This document shows, piece after piece, positions 7,809-17,438 of a DNA stretch of 64,000 bases (position 1 is its first letter; the number at the start of each line of letters is the position of its first letter). Location: assembly GCA_902801365.1 (NCBI GenBank), contig CADCHY010000012.1, positions 29,295 to 93,294 of the forward strand. Reading direction: 5' to 3'. This DNA is from an uncultured Succiniclasticum sp. (GTDB taxonomy: Bacteria; Bacillota; Negativicutes; Acidaminococcales; Acidaminococcaceae). The position numbers and the translations under genes were made by a program. The notes under the pieces were generated by a model. The model saw nothing but the letters and a program-made list of their open reading frames with translations. It did not search any database and was not told where the DNA came from.

Positions 7809-8555
7809 TCAAATCCCGGCTACCGCCTCCGACAGCACCTTCCCGATGGCATCGCGTATGACAAGCTCAGCCCTGGAATCCGCTTTCGTTTCGGTTTTGT
7901 TGATCAGAACGAGATGACGTCCCCGGAAATAATCGATCAGCCCCGCCGCCGGATAGACCACCAGCGACGTGCCGCCGATGATCAGCGTATCCGCTTCCCG
8001 GATGGCGCGGACCGCGTTATGCACCACATCGGAATCCAGGCCTTCCTCATAAAGCACCACGCCCGGCCGGACGATGCCGCCGCAGTCTTCGCAATAGGGA
8101 ATCGGCTTGTTCTCTTCCTGCAGCACGTAGTCCACCGGATACACCCTGCCGCACTGCAGGCACGGCCACCGGAGAATGGAACCGTGCAGCTCATACACGG
8201 TTTTTGAACCCGCCAGCTGATGCAGCCCGTCAATATTCTGGGTGACAACGGCCTTCAGAATGCCGCGCCGTTCCAGTTCCGCCAGCGCGATATGCCCCGC
8301 ATTGGGCTGAATGTTCCGGAAGATCCGGTGCTCCCTGTAGAACTCGAAGAACGCTTCCGTATGATTCACAAAGAAACTGTGGGAAGCCATTTCCTCCGGA
8401 CGGAACTCCTGGTGGAGCCTCCGGCTGTAGATTCCGTTCGCGCTGCGGAAATCCGGCACCCCGGACTCCGTGGACATCCCGGCGCCGCCGAAGAACACGA
8501 CATTTTTACTCTCTCTGAGAATTTGTGTAAGCGTTTCTATATTATTCATCGTCAT
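7809..8555 (-). CDS. cobB: Sir2-family NAD-dependent protein deacylase
   Basis: About 248 residues. The Rossmann motif GGAGMSTESGVPDFRS, the catalytic TQNIDGLHQLAG...ELHGS (His is the general base) and the zinc tetrad CLQCGRVYP / CEDCGGIVRPGVVLYEE are all present, so the enzyme should be active. It removes acyl groups from protein lysines using NAD+. The start at 8555 is set by GGAG five bases upstream. It lies downstream of nothing obvious and upstream of the PfkB/deaminase pair with a gap of about 70 bases. Confidence 0.92.
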   Translation of the reverse strand: MTMNNIETLTQILRESKNVVFFGGAGMSTESGVPDFRSANGIYSRRLHQEFRPEEMASHSFFVNHTEAFFEFYREHRIFRNIQPNAGHIALAELERRGILKAVVTQNIDGLHQLAGSKTVYELHGSILRWPCLQCGRVYPVDYVLQEENKPIPYCEDCGGIVRPGVVLYEEGLDSDVVHNAVRAIREADTLIIGGTSLVVYPAAGLIDYFRGRHLVLINKTETKADSRAELVIRDAIGKVLSEAVAGI

Positions 8556-8722
8556 CACTTCTCCGGATCAAACGTTACATCACTCTTTTTACAAACCGCC
8601 CCGTCTTTTGTTTCTCCGCACCTGTCAAAAACCGCCCCGTATTCTGGTTCTTCGCACCCGTTAAAAAAGGCCACGCACTATTATCTTACGTTCATTATAA
8701 CAAAACAACCGTGGAATAACAA

Positions 8723-8750
8723 AACAGCCGCGGAAAATTCCACGGCTGTT
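8723..8750 (-). terminator. Terminator of the calcium ATPase gene
   Basis: AACAGCCG / CGGCTGTT stem extended by GGAA/TTCC, with TTTTGTTATT following on the minus strand, 24 bases after the ATPase stop. It is a sister copy of the hairpin at 1714-1743; an upstream AACAACCGTGG half copy is next to it. Confidence 0.75.
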
Positions 8751-8773
8751 GCATTATTTACTTGGTCCATCTC

Positions 8774-11404
8774 CTACAGATTTCTTTCCCGCTTAATATC
8801 CAGTCTCTCTTTCGCCAGGGTAATCGCCGCGTTGATCAGGACGCCGGTCACCGCGATGAAGAGGATCAGCGCAATGTCAACCGTTCCCACAGGCGCCAGC
8901 TTCAGCAGGGCGCGCATGGGGGGAACCACCAGGATGCCAATCTGCAGCAGGATGCCCACGAACGTGATGATATTGAGGGCCTTGTTGTTCCAGGATTCTT
9001 TCGTGGCAAAGGCCAGGCTGCCCTTGGTCTTGCAGACGTACGCCATCAGCATCTCGTTGATGGCCAGCGTACTGAAACAATAGGTCCGGCACAGTTTCAG
9101 GAGTTCTTCGTTTCCTTCCAGATTCGCCAGGATGTTGCCCGTTCCGTACTGCATGATTACGGGAAGCAGGAACGCCAGCAACGTCACGCCACCGCTGATC
9201 AGGCCCTGGATCACGATGTTCAGGTAATCGCTCCGGTTCAAAATGCCGGCCTTTACGTCCCTGGGCTTTTCATTCATGACGGCGTCCGAACCCACGTCCA
9301 TGCCCAGAGCCAGTGAAGGCGCCGTATCCGTCAGCAGGTTCACCCACAGGATCTGGATGGTGGAAAGGGGCGAAGACAGGCCCGCGAAGATGGCCGACGC
9401 CATCAGCACCACTTCGCCGAAATTGGACCGCAGCAGATACACGACCGATTTCTTAATATTGTTGAACAGGTTGCGGCCTTCCATCACCGCGTTCTTAATG
9501 GTGATGAAATTGTCGTCCACCAGAATCATCTCCGCGGCATCCTTGGCCACTTCCGTGCCGCCGATGCCCATGGCCACGCCGATGTCCGCCGCTTTCAGGG
9601 AAGGCGCGTCATTGACGCCGTCACCTGTCATGGAGCAGATCTTGCCGTGAGACTGGAACGCCTGCACGATCTGCACCTTGTTCTCCGGCGACACCCGCGC
9701 GAAGACGCGGTAATCCAGCACGTTCTTCTTAAACTCTTCCGGATCCATCTCATCGATCTCCGCGCCGGAAATGCTCTGGGAAATATCCGTGGCGATATCC
9801 AGCTCCTTGGCGATGGCATAGGCCGTAATCTTATGGTCGCCCGTAATCATAGCCACATCGATGCCCGCGTGATGACACTCGTCAACGGTTTCCTTCACGC
9901 CTTCCTTGGGCGGGTCGATCATGGCGCCCAGCCCCACGAAGATCATATCCTTTTCCTGGGGAACGGTATCCCCTTCCCGGTACGCCAGGGCCAGCACCCG
10001 GAGCGCTTCGGAACTCATGATGTCCGCCGCCTGGGTGGCCAGGACCACGTCCTCGTTGGTGATCTCCCGTATGCCGTCCTCATCCAGGATGCGGTCGCAG
10101 CGGACGATGACGGAATCAATGGCGCCCTTCGTGTAGGAAATATTTTTAATTTCTCCGTCCCGTTCCACCCGGTCCAGGGTGGTCATCATCTTCCGGCCGG
10201 AATCAAAGGGGATCTCATCAAAGCGGGTGATATTACGCATGATATCGTAATAGCCCAGCTTTTTATCTTTCGCGTACTTGATGAACGCGGTTTCCGTAGG
10301 ATCGCCGATCTCCTCGCCGGTCTCTTCGGAATACTTCGCGTCGTTGCAGGCCAGGAAGCCCTCCAGCAGCGTGGCAAAAACCTTGCTGTCCGCAGGCAGT
10401 TCTTCCGGTTCCAGCGCCTCGCCGGAAAGATACCACTTCACCACCGTCATCCGGTTCTGGGTCAGGGTGCCCGTCTTATCGGAACAGATGACATTCACCG
10501 CGCCCAGGGTTTCCACCGCATGGATCTGCTTCACGATGGCGTTGCGCTTGCTCATCTCCTGGATGCCGGCTGTAAGCACCAGCGTAACCACAGTAGCCAG
10601 CCCTTCCGGAATGACCGCCACGGCAAAGGCGATGGAGATCATCAGGGTTTCAATGACAGGCGTGCGGTAAATAAAAATCTGGCAGGCGAACATCACGATA
10701 CACAGGACCACGCCCGCAATGCCAAGCACCTTGGAGATGCTGTCCAGATTCTTCTGCAGCGGCGTCTCCTGCTTTTCAATCTGATGCAGCATGCCCGAAA
10801 TCTTGCCGATCTCGGTATTGTCGCCGATTTTTTCCACCACGCCCTCGCCGCGGCCGTATTCCACCAGCGTGGACATGAACACCTTGTCCTTGCGGTCGCC
10901 GAGGGGCGTCTTCTCATCGCTTTTTTCGTTGCAGTCCTTCTCCACCGCAACGCTTTCTCCCGTCAGGGCCGATTCATTTATCTTCAGCGAGCTGGTCTGC
11001 ACCAGCGCAAGATCCGCAGGCACCACGCGCCCCGCCTCCAGGATCACGTAATCGCCCTCCACCAGATCCGCCGCCGGGATCTCCGTCTCCACGCCGTCCC
11101 GGATCACCACAGCTGTGGACGCGTTGATCCGCCGCAGGGCCTCGACCGATTTCTCCGCCGAAAGTTCCTGCACGGTGCCGATGATGACATTGGCCAGCAC
11201 CACCACGATGATAATGATGCCGTCCACGATTTCCCCGGTCATGATGGAAATGACCGACGCTGCCACCAGCAGAAGCAGCAGCGGCGACGCAAACTGCTCC
11301 GCGATCACAGAAAACAGACTCTTCTTCTTTCCCTGGGTGAGAACGTTTTTCCCCTTCTTGCCCCTCTCCAGGGCTTCCGCGGTAGTTAACCCTTTTCTAT
11401 CCAT
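8774..11404 (-). CDS. P2A-type calcium-translocating ATPase
   Basis: About 876 residues. The actuator motif LTGES, the phosphorylation motif CSDKTGTLTQN (Asp near residue 310), KGAIDSVI in the nucleotide domain and TGDGVNDAPSLKAADIG in the P domain are all present. Membrane segment 4 has AVAVIPEGLATVVT (the P-E-G-L calcium site) and segment 6 has WVNLLTDTAPSLALG (N-x-x-T-D), which together identify a SERCA/PMCA-type Ca2+ pump. It exports Ca2+ across the inner membrane. The ATG at 11404 is preferred over a GTG at 11416. A good promoter lies at 11474-11502. Confidence 0.93.
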   Translation of the reverse strand: MDRKGLTTAEALERGKKGKNVLTQGKKKSLFSVIAEQFASPLLLLLVAASVISIMTGEIVDGIIIIVVVLANVIIGTVQELSAEKSVEALRRINASTAVVIRDGVETEIPAADLVEGDYVILEAGRVVPADLALVQTSSLKINESALTGESVAVEKDCNEKSDEKTPLGDRKDKVFMSTLVEYGRGEGVVEKIGDNTEIGKISGMLHQIEKQETPLQKNLDSISKVLGIAGVVLCIVMFACQIFIYRTPVIETLMISIAFAVAVIPEGLATVVTLVLTAGIQEMSKRNAIVKQIHAVETLGAVNVICSDKTGTLTQNRMTVVKWYLSGEALEPEELPADSKVFATLLEGFLACNDAKYSEETGEEIGDPTETAFIKYAKDKKLGYYDIMRNITRFDEIPFDSGRKMMTTLDRVERDGEIKNISYTKGAIDSVIVRCDRILDEDGIREITNEDVVLATQAADIMSSEALRVLALAYREGDTVPQEKDMIFVGLGAMIDPPKEGVKETVDECHHAGIDVAMITGDHKITAYAIAKELDIATDISQSISGAEIDEMDPEEFKKNVLDYRVFARVSPENKVQIVQAFQSHGKICSMTGDGVNDAPSLKAADIGVAMGIGGTEVAKDAAEMILVDDNFITIKNAVMEGRNLFNNIKKSVVYLLRSNFGEVVLMASAIFAGLSSPLSTIQILWVNLLTDTAPSLALGMDVGSDAVMNEKPRDVKAGILNRSDYLNIVIQGLISGGVTLLAFLLPVIMQYGTGNILANLEGNEELLKLCRTYCFSTLAINEMLMAYVCKTKGSLAFATKESWNNKALNIITFVGILLQIGILVVPPMRALLKLAPVGTVDIALILFIAVTGVLINAAITLAKERLDIKRERNL

Positions 11405-11473
11405 TACCTTCGCCACTCCTGTCTTACCAATTAACCCTGCCGGTTATAAAAAGCACATTCTTTCCTTATTATC

Positions 11474-11502
11474 ATGATACTAAATTTTGCTTTGGAGTTC
11501 AA
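11474..11502 (-). promoter_or_regulatory. Sigma-70 type promoter of the calcium ATPase gene
   Basis: On the minus strand, TTGAAC (11502-11497), a 17-base spacer and TATCAT (11479-11474). The rest of the 11417-11797 divergent gap has an AT-rich tract and no further gene. Confidence 0.55.
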
Positions 11503-11797
11503 TATATTACATATTAAGTAACGTAATATTTTATCACGCCGCGGGCGGAGGATTTGGCGATGGAAAGTGTACAGAATTACAGGCAGGAAAAAACGGGAAT
11601 TAAGAAATTCCCGGAACGCCCGGAAACGGTTTCACAAAAAGCGCGACAGGCCGGAAATCTGTCCCTGCTTCGCTGTACGATTTCAGAAATTTATGTTACT
11701 ATAAAATGACAGAAAGATAAAATTTCGGTAAGAAAGAGAATTAAAAACCCTGCTGCCGGCTGAACCGGGGCAGGCCTTGTTCCGAAGGAGGAATAAA

Positions 11798-12748
11798 ATG
11801 CGTATTCAAAACTGGAAAAAAGGAACGGCGTCGCTCCTTGCCGCTTCGATCATCCTGTTCGCGCTTTCCGGCTGCGGCGGGAAAAAGACCGCGGAAGCCC
11901 CCGCAAAAACGGGGAATCCGCCGGCGGCCGCGGAACAGACAACCGGAGCCGGAAAAGAAAAAGCCGCAAGCATGGAGCCGGAAGGGAAAACGAAACCCGC
12001 CGGCACGGCTGCGGCTGCATCGGTTGAGGAGAAGGCCACGAAGGTGCTTGCCGAGGTGCTGAAGGAGAACGGCGCGGACGCGCAGGCCATTGCCGGACGC
12101 GTGGCGGCGACTTCCTACGGGCACAGCGAAAAGGGATTTCTGGCTTACAGCAAAGGCGCCGTCTGGATCGTCGACCTGAAGAACCGGACCTACGGGTGTA
12201 TCAACTATCCCACCTATCTCGGAAAAATCTACCGGAGCCAGGGAAAAAAAGAAGACGGTGTAGCGATCTTCAACATGTCCCATCTGGAAAAGGAGCAGAA
12301 CAAGGACGCGGAGCTTGGGAAATGGGAGCACATCATGCACACGATCCCCTGCTACGTTCTGTATACGTTTGACCAGAAAGGAGAACCCGTCCTGGACGAC
12401 ACGCGGATCTTTTCCGCTACGGGTACCCTGACGCCGTCCCATTACCACGCTGAGGTAAAAGAGCCGAAAAACGCGGCCCTGGCCGCGCTGGCGGTAACGG
12501 AAGCGGGGGCGTTCTTAGACCAGGCTGCCAAACACGGCATGAAATTTTTCCTGGACACCAACGTGGGAAAGATCACGGGCACCGAGGTCCGGATGCGGGG
12601 CGGCCCCGGAACCGAATATAAGATCCTGGGCGCTTTCGAAAAGGGAGAGACCGTTGAGATCCTGGAAGACGGGAACGGCTGGTTCAAGGTCAGAAGAAAG
12701 AACGGCGAGACCGGCTGGGTCTCCGCTGATTTCTGTAAGAAAAGCTGA
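11798..12748 (+). CDS. SH3-domain lipoprotein
   Basis: 316 residues. The N-terminus has a lysine-containing n-region, a hydrophobic stretch and the lipobox ALSGC, so the protein is lipid-anchored. An Ala/Pro/Lys/Glu-rich low-complexity spacer (about residues 28-75) follows, then a globular domain of unknown family, and a C-terminal bacterial SH3 domain (TEVRMRGGPGTEYKILGAFE ... GETGWVSADFC) of the kind that binds cell-wall peptides. AGGAGG lies 6 bases before the ATG. It is divergent from the calcium ATPase and ends at a bidirectional terminator. Confidence 0.85.
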   Translation: MRIQNWKKGTASLLAASIILFALSGCGGKKTAEAPAKTGNPPAAAEQTTGAGKEKAASMEPEGKTKPAGTAAAASVEEKATKVLAEVLKENGADAQAIAGRVAATSYGHSEKGFLAYSKGAVWIVDLKNRTYGCINYPTYLGKIYRSQGKKEDGVAIFNMSHLEKEQNKDAELGKWEHIMHTIPCYVLYTFDQKGEPVLDDTRIFSATGTLTPSHYHAEVKEPKNAALAALAVTEAGAFLDQAAKHGMKFFLDTNVGKITGTEVRMRGGPGTEYKILGAFEKGETVEILEDGNGWFKVRRKNGETGWVSADFCKKS

Positions 12749-12777
12749 GCGGAACCGCGGCTGGCTTTGTAAATTAA

Positions 12778-12810
12778 AAATCCTGACGCGTACTTTGCGC
12801 GTCAGGATTT
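12778..12810. terminator. Bidirectional terminator between convergent genes
   Basis: Perfect stem TCCTGACGCG / CGCGTCAGGA flanked by AAA and TTT runs, between the SH3 lipoprotein stop (12748, plus) and the antiporter stop (12815, minus). Confidence 0.85.
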
Positions 12811-12814
12811 TATT

Positions 12815-14230
12815 TTACATTACAAAACCTACAACCGCGTACAGGATCAGGGAAACCAGAGCGAATCCCAGCACATACGGCATCTGGGTTTTGATGTGAT
12901 CCATGATCTCGCAGCCGGTGGTGGCGCAGGACATGATGGTCGTATCGGAAATCGGGGAAGCGTGGTCCCCGAAGATGGAACCGCCGAACATGGCGCCGGC
13001 TGTCAGCGGGATGCTGACGCCCATCTGGATCGCCATGGGCAGGGCGATAACGCCCATGATCGCCATGGTGCCCATGGAGGTGCCGGTGGCAAAGGAAAGC
13101 AGGCAGGCGATGATGAAGGCCAGCATCGGCAGCATGCCGGGACTCAGGAACTGCATGAAGATGGAGCTCAGGTAACGCCCGGTATCCAGCTGCTTCACCA
13201 GCGGCCCCATGGTAAGGGCCAGCGTCAGCACCAGGGCGATGGAAAGCATGGTGCCCATGCCTTTGATGATCTCATTGGTAAGCTGGCTTAACGTAAATAC
13301 TTTTTCCGCCAGGCAAAGAACGGAAATGGAAGCCACGGCCATGATGCAGCCCCACAGCAGGGCCTGCATGCCGGCGCCTTTCGTGGGATCGCCCTTGCCG
13401 GTCACCGTCAGCGTGGCCAGGATCACGACGATCATGACCAGGGTGGGCACGATCATGTTCAGCGCCCGGGGTTTGGCGCCGCTGGCTACTTCTTTCACGG
13501 TTTCCTGCTGCGCGTTGACCTTAGAGGCCGGGTCATCCAGCTGGCCGGTAGCCGCTGCCCGCTGCTCCGCTTTTTTCATAGGCCCGAAGTCCACCGGGGC
13601 AAAACAGGAGAGCAGCGCGAAGACTACGGCGATAATGCAGTAGAAATTCAGGGGGATAGACTGGAACAACACGGTGATCGCCTGATCCTTCGGCACGCCG
13701 CCGCTGGTGAGGTACCCGGTCATGGCGCCCAGCCAGCCGCTTAAGGGCAGCAGCACGCACCAGGGGGTGGAGGTGGTATGGACCAGGAAGGCCGCCTTTT
13801 CGTGGGGCACTTTCATGCTGTCGTTCAGGGGACGGGCCACCGACCCTGTTACCATACAGCTCAGGGAACCGGAGGTAAAGATGACGATGCCCAGCAGCCA
13901 GGTAAAGAATTTTGCCGCCCGGGAGGTCCGGATGATGCCCTTCTTCTTTACCATGATATCCACGAAGCCTTCAATGCCGCCGGAGCATTCAATGAGATAG
14001 AGCATGGCGCCAATCAGGAACATGGACATGATGACGATGGTATTGGAATTACCGGCAAAGGTTTTTACAATGCTGTAAAACGCGGCGTTCAGGCCAGCAA
14101 AAAATCCGCCCGTCAGGATGAAGTTGGCCAGAAAGATACCGACCAGCAGGGCCACAAACACGTTTTTGAGTACCAGCGCCAGAATAATAGTAACCAGCGG
14201 GGGAATGACTGAAAGGAACCCAAATTGCAT
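12815..14230 (-). CDS. NhaC-family Na+/H+ antiporter
   Basis: About 471 residues with 11-12 hydrophobic segments. GSLSCMVTGSVARPLND, the STPWCVLLPLSGW segment, FATGTSMGTMAIMGVIALP and GGSIFGDHASPISDTTIMS are hallmark stretches of the NhaC superfamily. Some members exchange amino acids or organic acids instead of Na+/H+. The ATG at 14230 is chosen because an AAGGTG ribosome-binding site precedes it. The adjacent upstream amidohydrolase ends 16 bases away, so the pair probably forms an operon in which the antiporter brings in or balances the N-acyl amino acid substrate (inference). Confidence 0.88.
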   Translation of the reverse strand: MQFGFLSVIPPLVTIILALVLKNVFVALLVGIFLANFILTGGFFAGLNAAFYSIVKTFAGNSNTIVIMSMFLIGAMLYLIECSGGIEGFVDIMVKKKGIIRTSRAAKFFTWLLGIVIFTSGSLSCMVTGSVARPLNDSMKVPHEKAAFLVHTTSTPWCVLLPLSGWLGAMTGYLTSGGVPKDQAITVLFQSIPLNFYCIIAVVFALLSCFAPVDFGPMKKAEQRAAATGQLDDPASKVNAQQETVKEVASGAKPRALNMIVPTLVMIVVILATLTVTGKGDPTKGAGMQALLWGCIMAVASISVLCLAEKVFTLSQLTNEIIKGMGTMLSIALVLTLALTMGPLVKQLDTGRYLSSIFMQFLSPGMLPMLAFIIACLLSFATGTSMGTMAIMGVIALPMAIQMGVSIPLTAGAMFGGSIFGDHASPISDTTIMSCATTGCEIMDHIKTQMPYVLGFALVSLILYAVVGFVM

Positions 14231-14246
14231 GATGTATACACCTTCT

Positions 14247-15611
14247 TTATAATTTTCGTACCGCCTTACCCAGGCGGCCATTTATGATCTCGCCTTGCCG
14301 CAAGGCGATTTCACCGTTGATCAGCACACAGGCAATGCCTTCCGGAGGCAGCGTCGGTTCCGCGAAGGTAGCCCTGTCCGTGACAGCAGCAGGGTTGAAG
14401 ATGACAATATCCGCGTCCGCGCCAGCCTGCAGGCTGCCCTTGCGGGGCAGACCCATCCGGTCCGCCGGCATGGCCGTGCACATTTTTACCGCTTCGTACA
14501 GGGAAAGCTTGCCCCGGCGGACGAATTCCGCAAACAGGCGGGGGAAGGAACCGGCCGCCCGGGGATGTCCCTGGCCATTGTTCATGATCCCGTCGCTGCC
14601 CAGCATCACATTGGGATCCTGCAGGGCGCGGTCCACGTCCGCTTCCTTCATGACGTAGCAAACGGTCAGGTGCTCCGGATGCTCCCGCCGTTCCTCTTCG
14701 AAAATTTCTTTCGTACAGCGCTGCCCCCTGTACTTTCCCTCACAGATTTCAATGACATCGTAGCCGCAGTGATACCGTTCCATCCAGCCTTCGTCATAGG
14801 TCGCGGCGCCGATGGAGGTAGAAAACGCGTAATACGGATAGCAGTCACAGCTGACATCCAGCCCGTTCATGCGGTATTCCGCGATAAAGGCAAGAAACTC
14901 TTCCATCTGGCCAAAGCCCGCCATGGAACCGATATGGGAAAACTGCGCCGGCAGTCCCAGCTCCCGGGCGGCGTCCAGAAATTCCCGGCCGGCCGAAAAA
15001 ATAGCGGCCGCGTCGTCCCGGACGTGGGCCGCGATAAACTTATGACGGGGCACGCAGACCCGGGCTGTCTCCCGCAGCTCCGCCGCATCGATGCCCGGCG
15101 TGTAGCGAAGGCCGTAGGAAACGCCGAAACAGCCCGCGTCCAATTCTTTTTCCAGCATCCTTGCCATGGCGGCCCGTTCTTCCGGGCTGGCCGGCGTATA
15201 CTTGTCAGCGTGGCCGCAGGCTTCCCGGATAAACGCGTGTCCGGCCAGCAGCGCCACGTTGACGGCGGCGCCGTCCCTGTCCACGATGTCCAGATACCGG
15301 GCCGGGTCGTACCGGTTGATGCCGCACTCGCCGCCTAACACGGTAGTGACGCCCATGCGCAGCATACATTTGAAAATAGCCTTTTTGTCATCGTCTTCCA
15401 GACGGCCGTCCGCCCCTATGAAATCTTCGTGCATATGGATGTCCAGGAAACCGGGGACAACCACCATACCGGCCGCGTCAATGACGCGGTCCGCAGCCGG
15501 TTCGGCTTTGGTAACGGCTGCCACCCTGCCGCCTTCCAGCAGCAGGTTCAGCCGGGCCTGCACCCGGTTGCGGGGATCTACGAGCAATCCGTTTTTCAGT
15601 AACGTTTTCAT
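14247..15611 (-). CDS. N-acyl-D-amino-acid deacylase family amidohydrolase
   Basis: 454 residues. The metal-binding DIHMHEDF (H-x-H) follows the VVPGFLD strand; YGLRYTPG, GHAFIREACG, a later histidine in HVRD, a catalytic Asp in LGSDGIMNN and the C-terminal GLPRKGSLQAGADADIVIFNP all fit the D-aminoacylase/dihydroorotase-like family. It hydrolyses N-acylated D-amino acids or related amides in the cytoplasm. AAGGAG lies 7 bases before the ATG at 15611. The substrate is not determined by sequence. Confidence 0.87.
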   Translation of the reverse strand: MKTLLKNGLLVDPRNRVQARLNLLLEGGRVAAVTKAEPAADRVIDAAGMVVVPGFLDIHMHEDFIGADGRLEDDDKKAIFKCMLRMGVTTVLGGECGINRYDPARYLDIVDRDGAAVNVALLAGHAFIREACGHADKYTPASPEERAAMARMLEKELDAGCFGVSYGLRYTPGIDAAELRETARVCVPRHKFIAAHVRDDAAAIFSAGREFLDAARELGLPAQFSHIGSMAGFGQMEEFLAFIAEYRMNGLDVSCDCYPYYAFSTSIGAATYDEGWMERYHCGYDVIEICEGKYRGQRCTKEIFEEERREHPEHLTVCYVMKEADVDRALQDPNVMLGSDGIMNNGQGHPRAAGSFPRLFAEFVRRGKLSLYEAVKMCTAMPADRMGLPRKGSLQAGADADIVIFNPAAVTDRATFAEPTLPPEGIACVLINGEIALRQGEIINGRLGKAVRKL

Positions 15612-15808
15612 ACGGTTCTCCTTGTTCCGATGAGAACTGCCGCGTTTTGCCAGCCTGTCGGTTGCTTCCGGTACACGAAAGCGGCAGGCGCAATTGAACG
15701 GCATCCCTCTATAGTATAATAGTAGCACTTACAGAATAAAATGTACATAATTTTTTCGGAAAAATCTGAAGACTTTCCGGATCCTGCCTGTGGTTTCCTC
15801 CGGGCTCT

Positions 15809-16063
15809 TTATTTCCACACATACACTGTGACAAGCGCCTGTACTATTATCATTGCCGGCACTCCGAACCGGAACAACGGCTTCAAGGTTTTGTGACGGA
15901 ACACAAGCATGCCAAGATACGCGCCGGCAGAGCCACCTGCCGCAGCCAGACCCAGCAGCACCCACTCCGGGATCCGCCACCAGTGATTGACGGCTTTCAG
16001 CTTATCCAGGCCGTAGACGAAAAAAGTTATGATGTTGATGATGATAAACGCATAGAAAGTCAT
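15809..16063 (-). CDS. DUF1294 family membrane protein
   Basis: 84 residues with three predicted membrane segments. YGLDKLKAVNHWWRIPEWVLL and GGSAGAYLGMLVFRHKT are the conserved DUF1294 stretches (D-K-x-x-A and R-H-K-T). Function unknown. Its start lies just outside the left copy of the 28-bp direct repeat at 16087. Confidence 0.85.
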   Translation of the reverse strand: MTFYAFIIINIITFFVYGLDKLKAVNHWWRIPEWVLLGLAAAGGSAGAYLGMLVFRHKTLKPLFRFGVPAMIIVQALVTVYVWK

Positions 16064-16086
16064 ACTGATTTATAATCCGTTACGTA

Positions 16087-16114
16087 AGCCTGTCATACTT
16101 GTCCGATTTTCCCC
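16087..16114. repeat. Left copy of a 28-bp att-like direct repeat
   Basis: AGCCTGTCATACTTGTC is identical to 21186-21202, and the similarity runs 28 bp with three mismatches. The right copy encodes the C-terminus of the MazG-like protein (GKADKYDRL); the left copy, in the matching frame, encodes GKSDKYDRLT-stop, which looks like a left-behind gene end. The two copies bound about 5.1 kb. Confidence 0.7.
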
Positions 16115-16683
16115 AACACCGCATTTAACCACTTCTGTTCCCTGCCCAAAGGAAGCGCGTCTTCTGCTACCCAGCAATCCAAACAGACGAACAGGCCCAC
16201 ACGCGCCAAAACACTTTTCAGTTTTTCTTCCGTCATATCGCAGTAAAAGCGTTCGCCATCCTGGCGGTCTGTTTCGCCATATTTCCATGACGCATACAAA
16301 ACACCGCCGGCACGTAACGCACGATAAAATTTTGTAAGCACTGATTCCAATTCTTTTTCCGAAACGTGAAGCAAAGACGCACAGGCCCAGATTCCGTCAA
16401 ACCGGTTTTCAAAATTAATCTCATCAAAGGCCATATGCAGTGCTTTTTTCCCGGTCAACGCTTCCGCGCACCGGCACATTCCGGCAGAGGCGTCCAGCAT
16501 GGTCACGTCATACCCCTTTTTCATAAAACACAAACTGTCGCGCCCACTGCCGCAGCCCGCATCCAAAATGCCCGCGCCGGCAGGGAGATACGCCAGAAAC
16601 CGGTCATAGGCCGGAGACATATCCGCCTTTACCGTCAGTTCCGCATATTCTTTTGCATGGACATCATAATAACTCTGCTTCAT
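16093..16683 (-). CDS. Class I SAM-dependent methyltransferase
   Basis: 196 residues. SAM-binding motif I is ILDAGCGSGRDSLCF, followed by the acidic LDAS loop; FDGIWACASLLHV is motif IV. It resembles small tellurite- or biotin-type methyltransferases acting on small molecules. The start ATG overlaps the stop of the upstream HNH gene by 4 bases. The last codons and the stop lie inside the left 28-bp repeat, so its C-terminus may have been set by the insertion. Confidence 0.85.
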   Translation of the reverse strand: MKQSYYDVHAKEYAELTVKADMSPAYDRFLAYLPAGAGILDAGCGSGRDSLCFMKKGYDVTMLDASAGMCRCAEALTGKKALHMAFDEINFENRFDGIWACASLLHVSEKELESVLTKFYRALRAGGVLYASWKYGETDRQDGERFYCDMTEEKLKSVLARVGLFVCLDCWVAEDALPLGREQKWLNAVLGKIGQV

Positions 16684-17393
16684 TTTCTCTCCGCAACCTT
16701 AAACAACGTTTCTGCATCCTCCGGAAACGCGCGGCTTTCCACCGGACACTCCCAACTTTTGAACCCGCAGGTCTTTGCCGAAAGGTAAATCGGATAGACA
16801 ACCTCCCGCAGCTGTTGCGTAAACTCTTCCGCACCCAGCCCCTCACGATACAGCCGGTGCCCGATCTCCGGATTGTTCAGATGCTCCCTCGCGCACTTTT
16901 TGAACTCGTTCCGCACCGCCTCATACTTCCAGATCATCTGATACGATAAATATTCCAGACCGGCAAAGCGCGGGAAATACAACTCCCACTCCGGCAGATG
17001 ATTGCTCTTGCTGCTGTTGATGGCCCGGGTCGTGGGATGCAGATTCCAAAACTCATCATGGGCCACATAAGACCAGGGCACAAAGTGATCGATGGAAATG
17101 TTCTCCGGCGCCAGCCGATTCTCCCCGTAGATTTCATGAATCGGCGCCAGCTCCGAAAGCAGCCTTCTCCAGCTTCCGCTCCCGGGGCCCAGGTTGAGGT
17201 GATATTCCGTCACCATGTACCAGGCGTTGGCGATTATATCGTCGATGAGTTCCTCAAAACTGATCTCCTGCTGCTCCTTGCAGACATGATTCAAAGTCGC
17301 CTGAAACCAGAACAGCTTGTAGCATTCCGCCTTGTTATCAAAAAGGCGGGATAAGCTTGCAATATTCAGTTGCTCTGATTTTGGAAGTTGCAT
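16680..17393 (-). CDS. HNH endonuclease domain protein
   Basis: 237 residues. The motif ISIDHFVPWSYVAHDEFWNLHPTTRAINSSK... (about residues 97-130) has the D-H-x-x-P-W, N-L and N-x-x-K-S elements of the HNH nuclease family. The N-terminal half is alpha-helical and of unknown role. It resembles restriction- or defence-associated HNH proteins, but no partner methylase with DNA specificity is evident; the coupled methyltransferase looks like a small-molecule type. The ribosome-binding site AAGGAG is 8 bases before the ATG. Confidence 0.8.
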   Translation of the reverse strand: MQLPKSEQLNIASLSRLFDNKAECYKLFWFQATLNHVCKEQQEISFEELIDDIIANAWYMVTEYHLNLGPGSGSWRRLLSELAPIHEIYGENRLAPENISIDHFVPWSYVAHDEFWNLHPTTRAINSSKSNHLPEWELYFPRFAGLEYLSYQMIWKYEAVRNEFKKCAREHLNNPEIGHRLYREGLGAEEFTQQLREVVYPIYLSAKTCGFKSWECPVESRAFPEDAETLFKVAERK

Positions 17394-17438
17394 GGTGGGA
17401 GCTCCTTACTACGTAGTCTGTCAAGATTTCTTGTGTTT

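Noticed and set aside
9647..11389. A 580-codon open frame antisense to the calcium ATPase
   Set aside because: It mirrors the GC-biased codon use of the ATPase, is rich in His/Arg/Gln with no family features, and the ATPase motifs are complete on the other strand.
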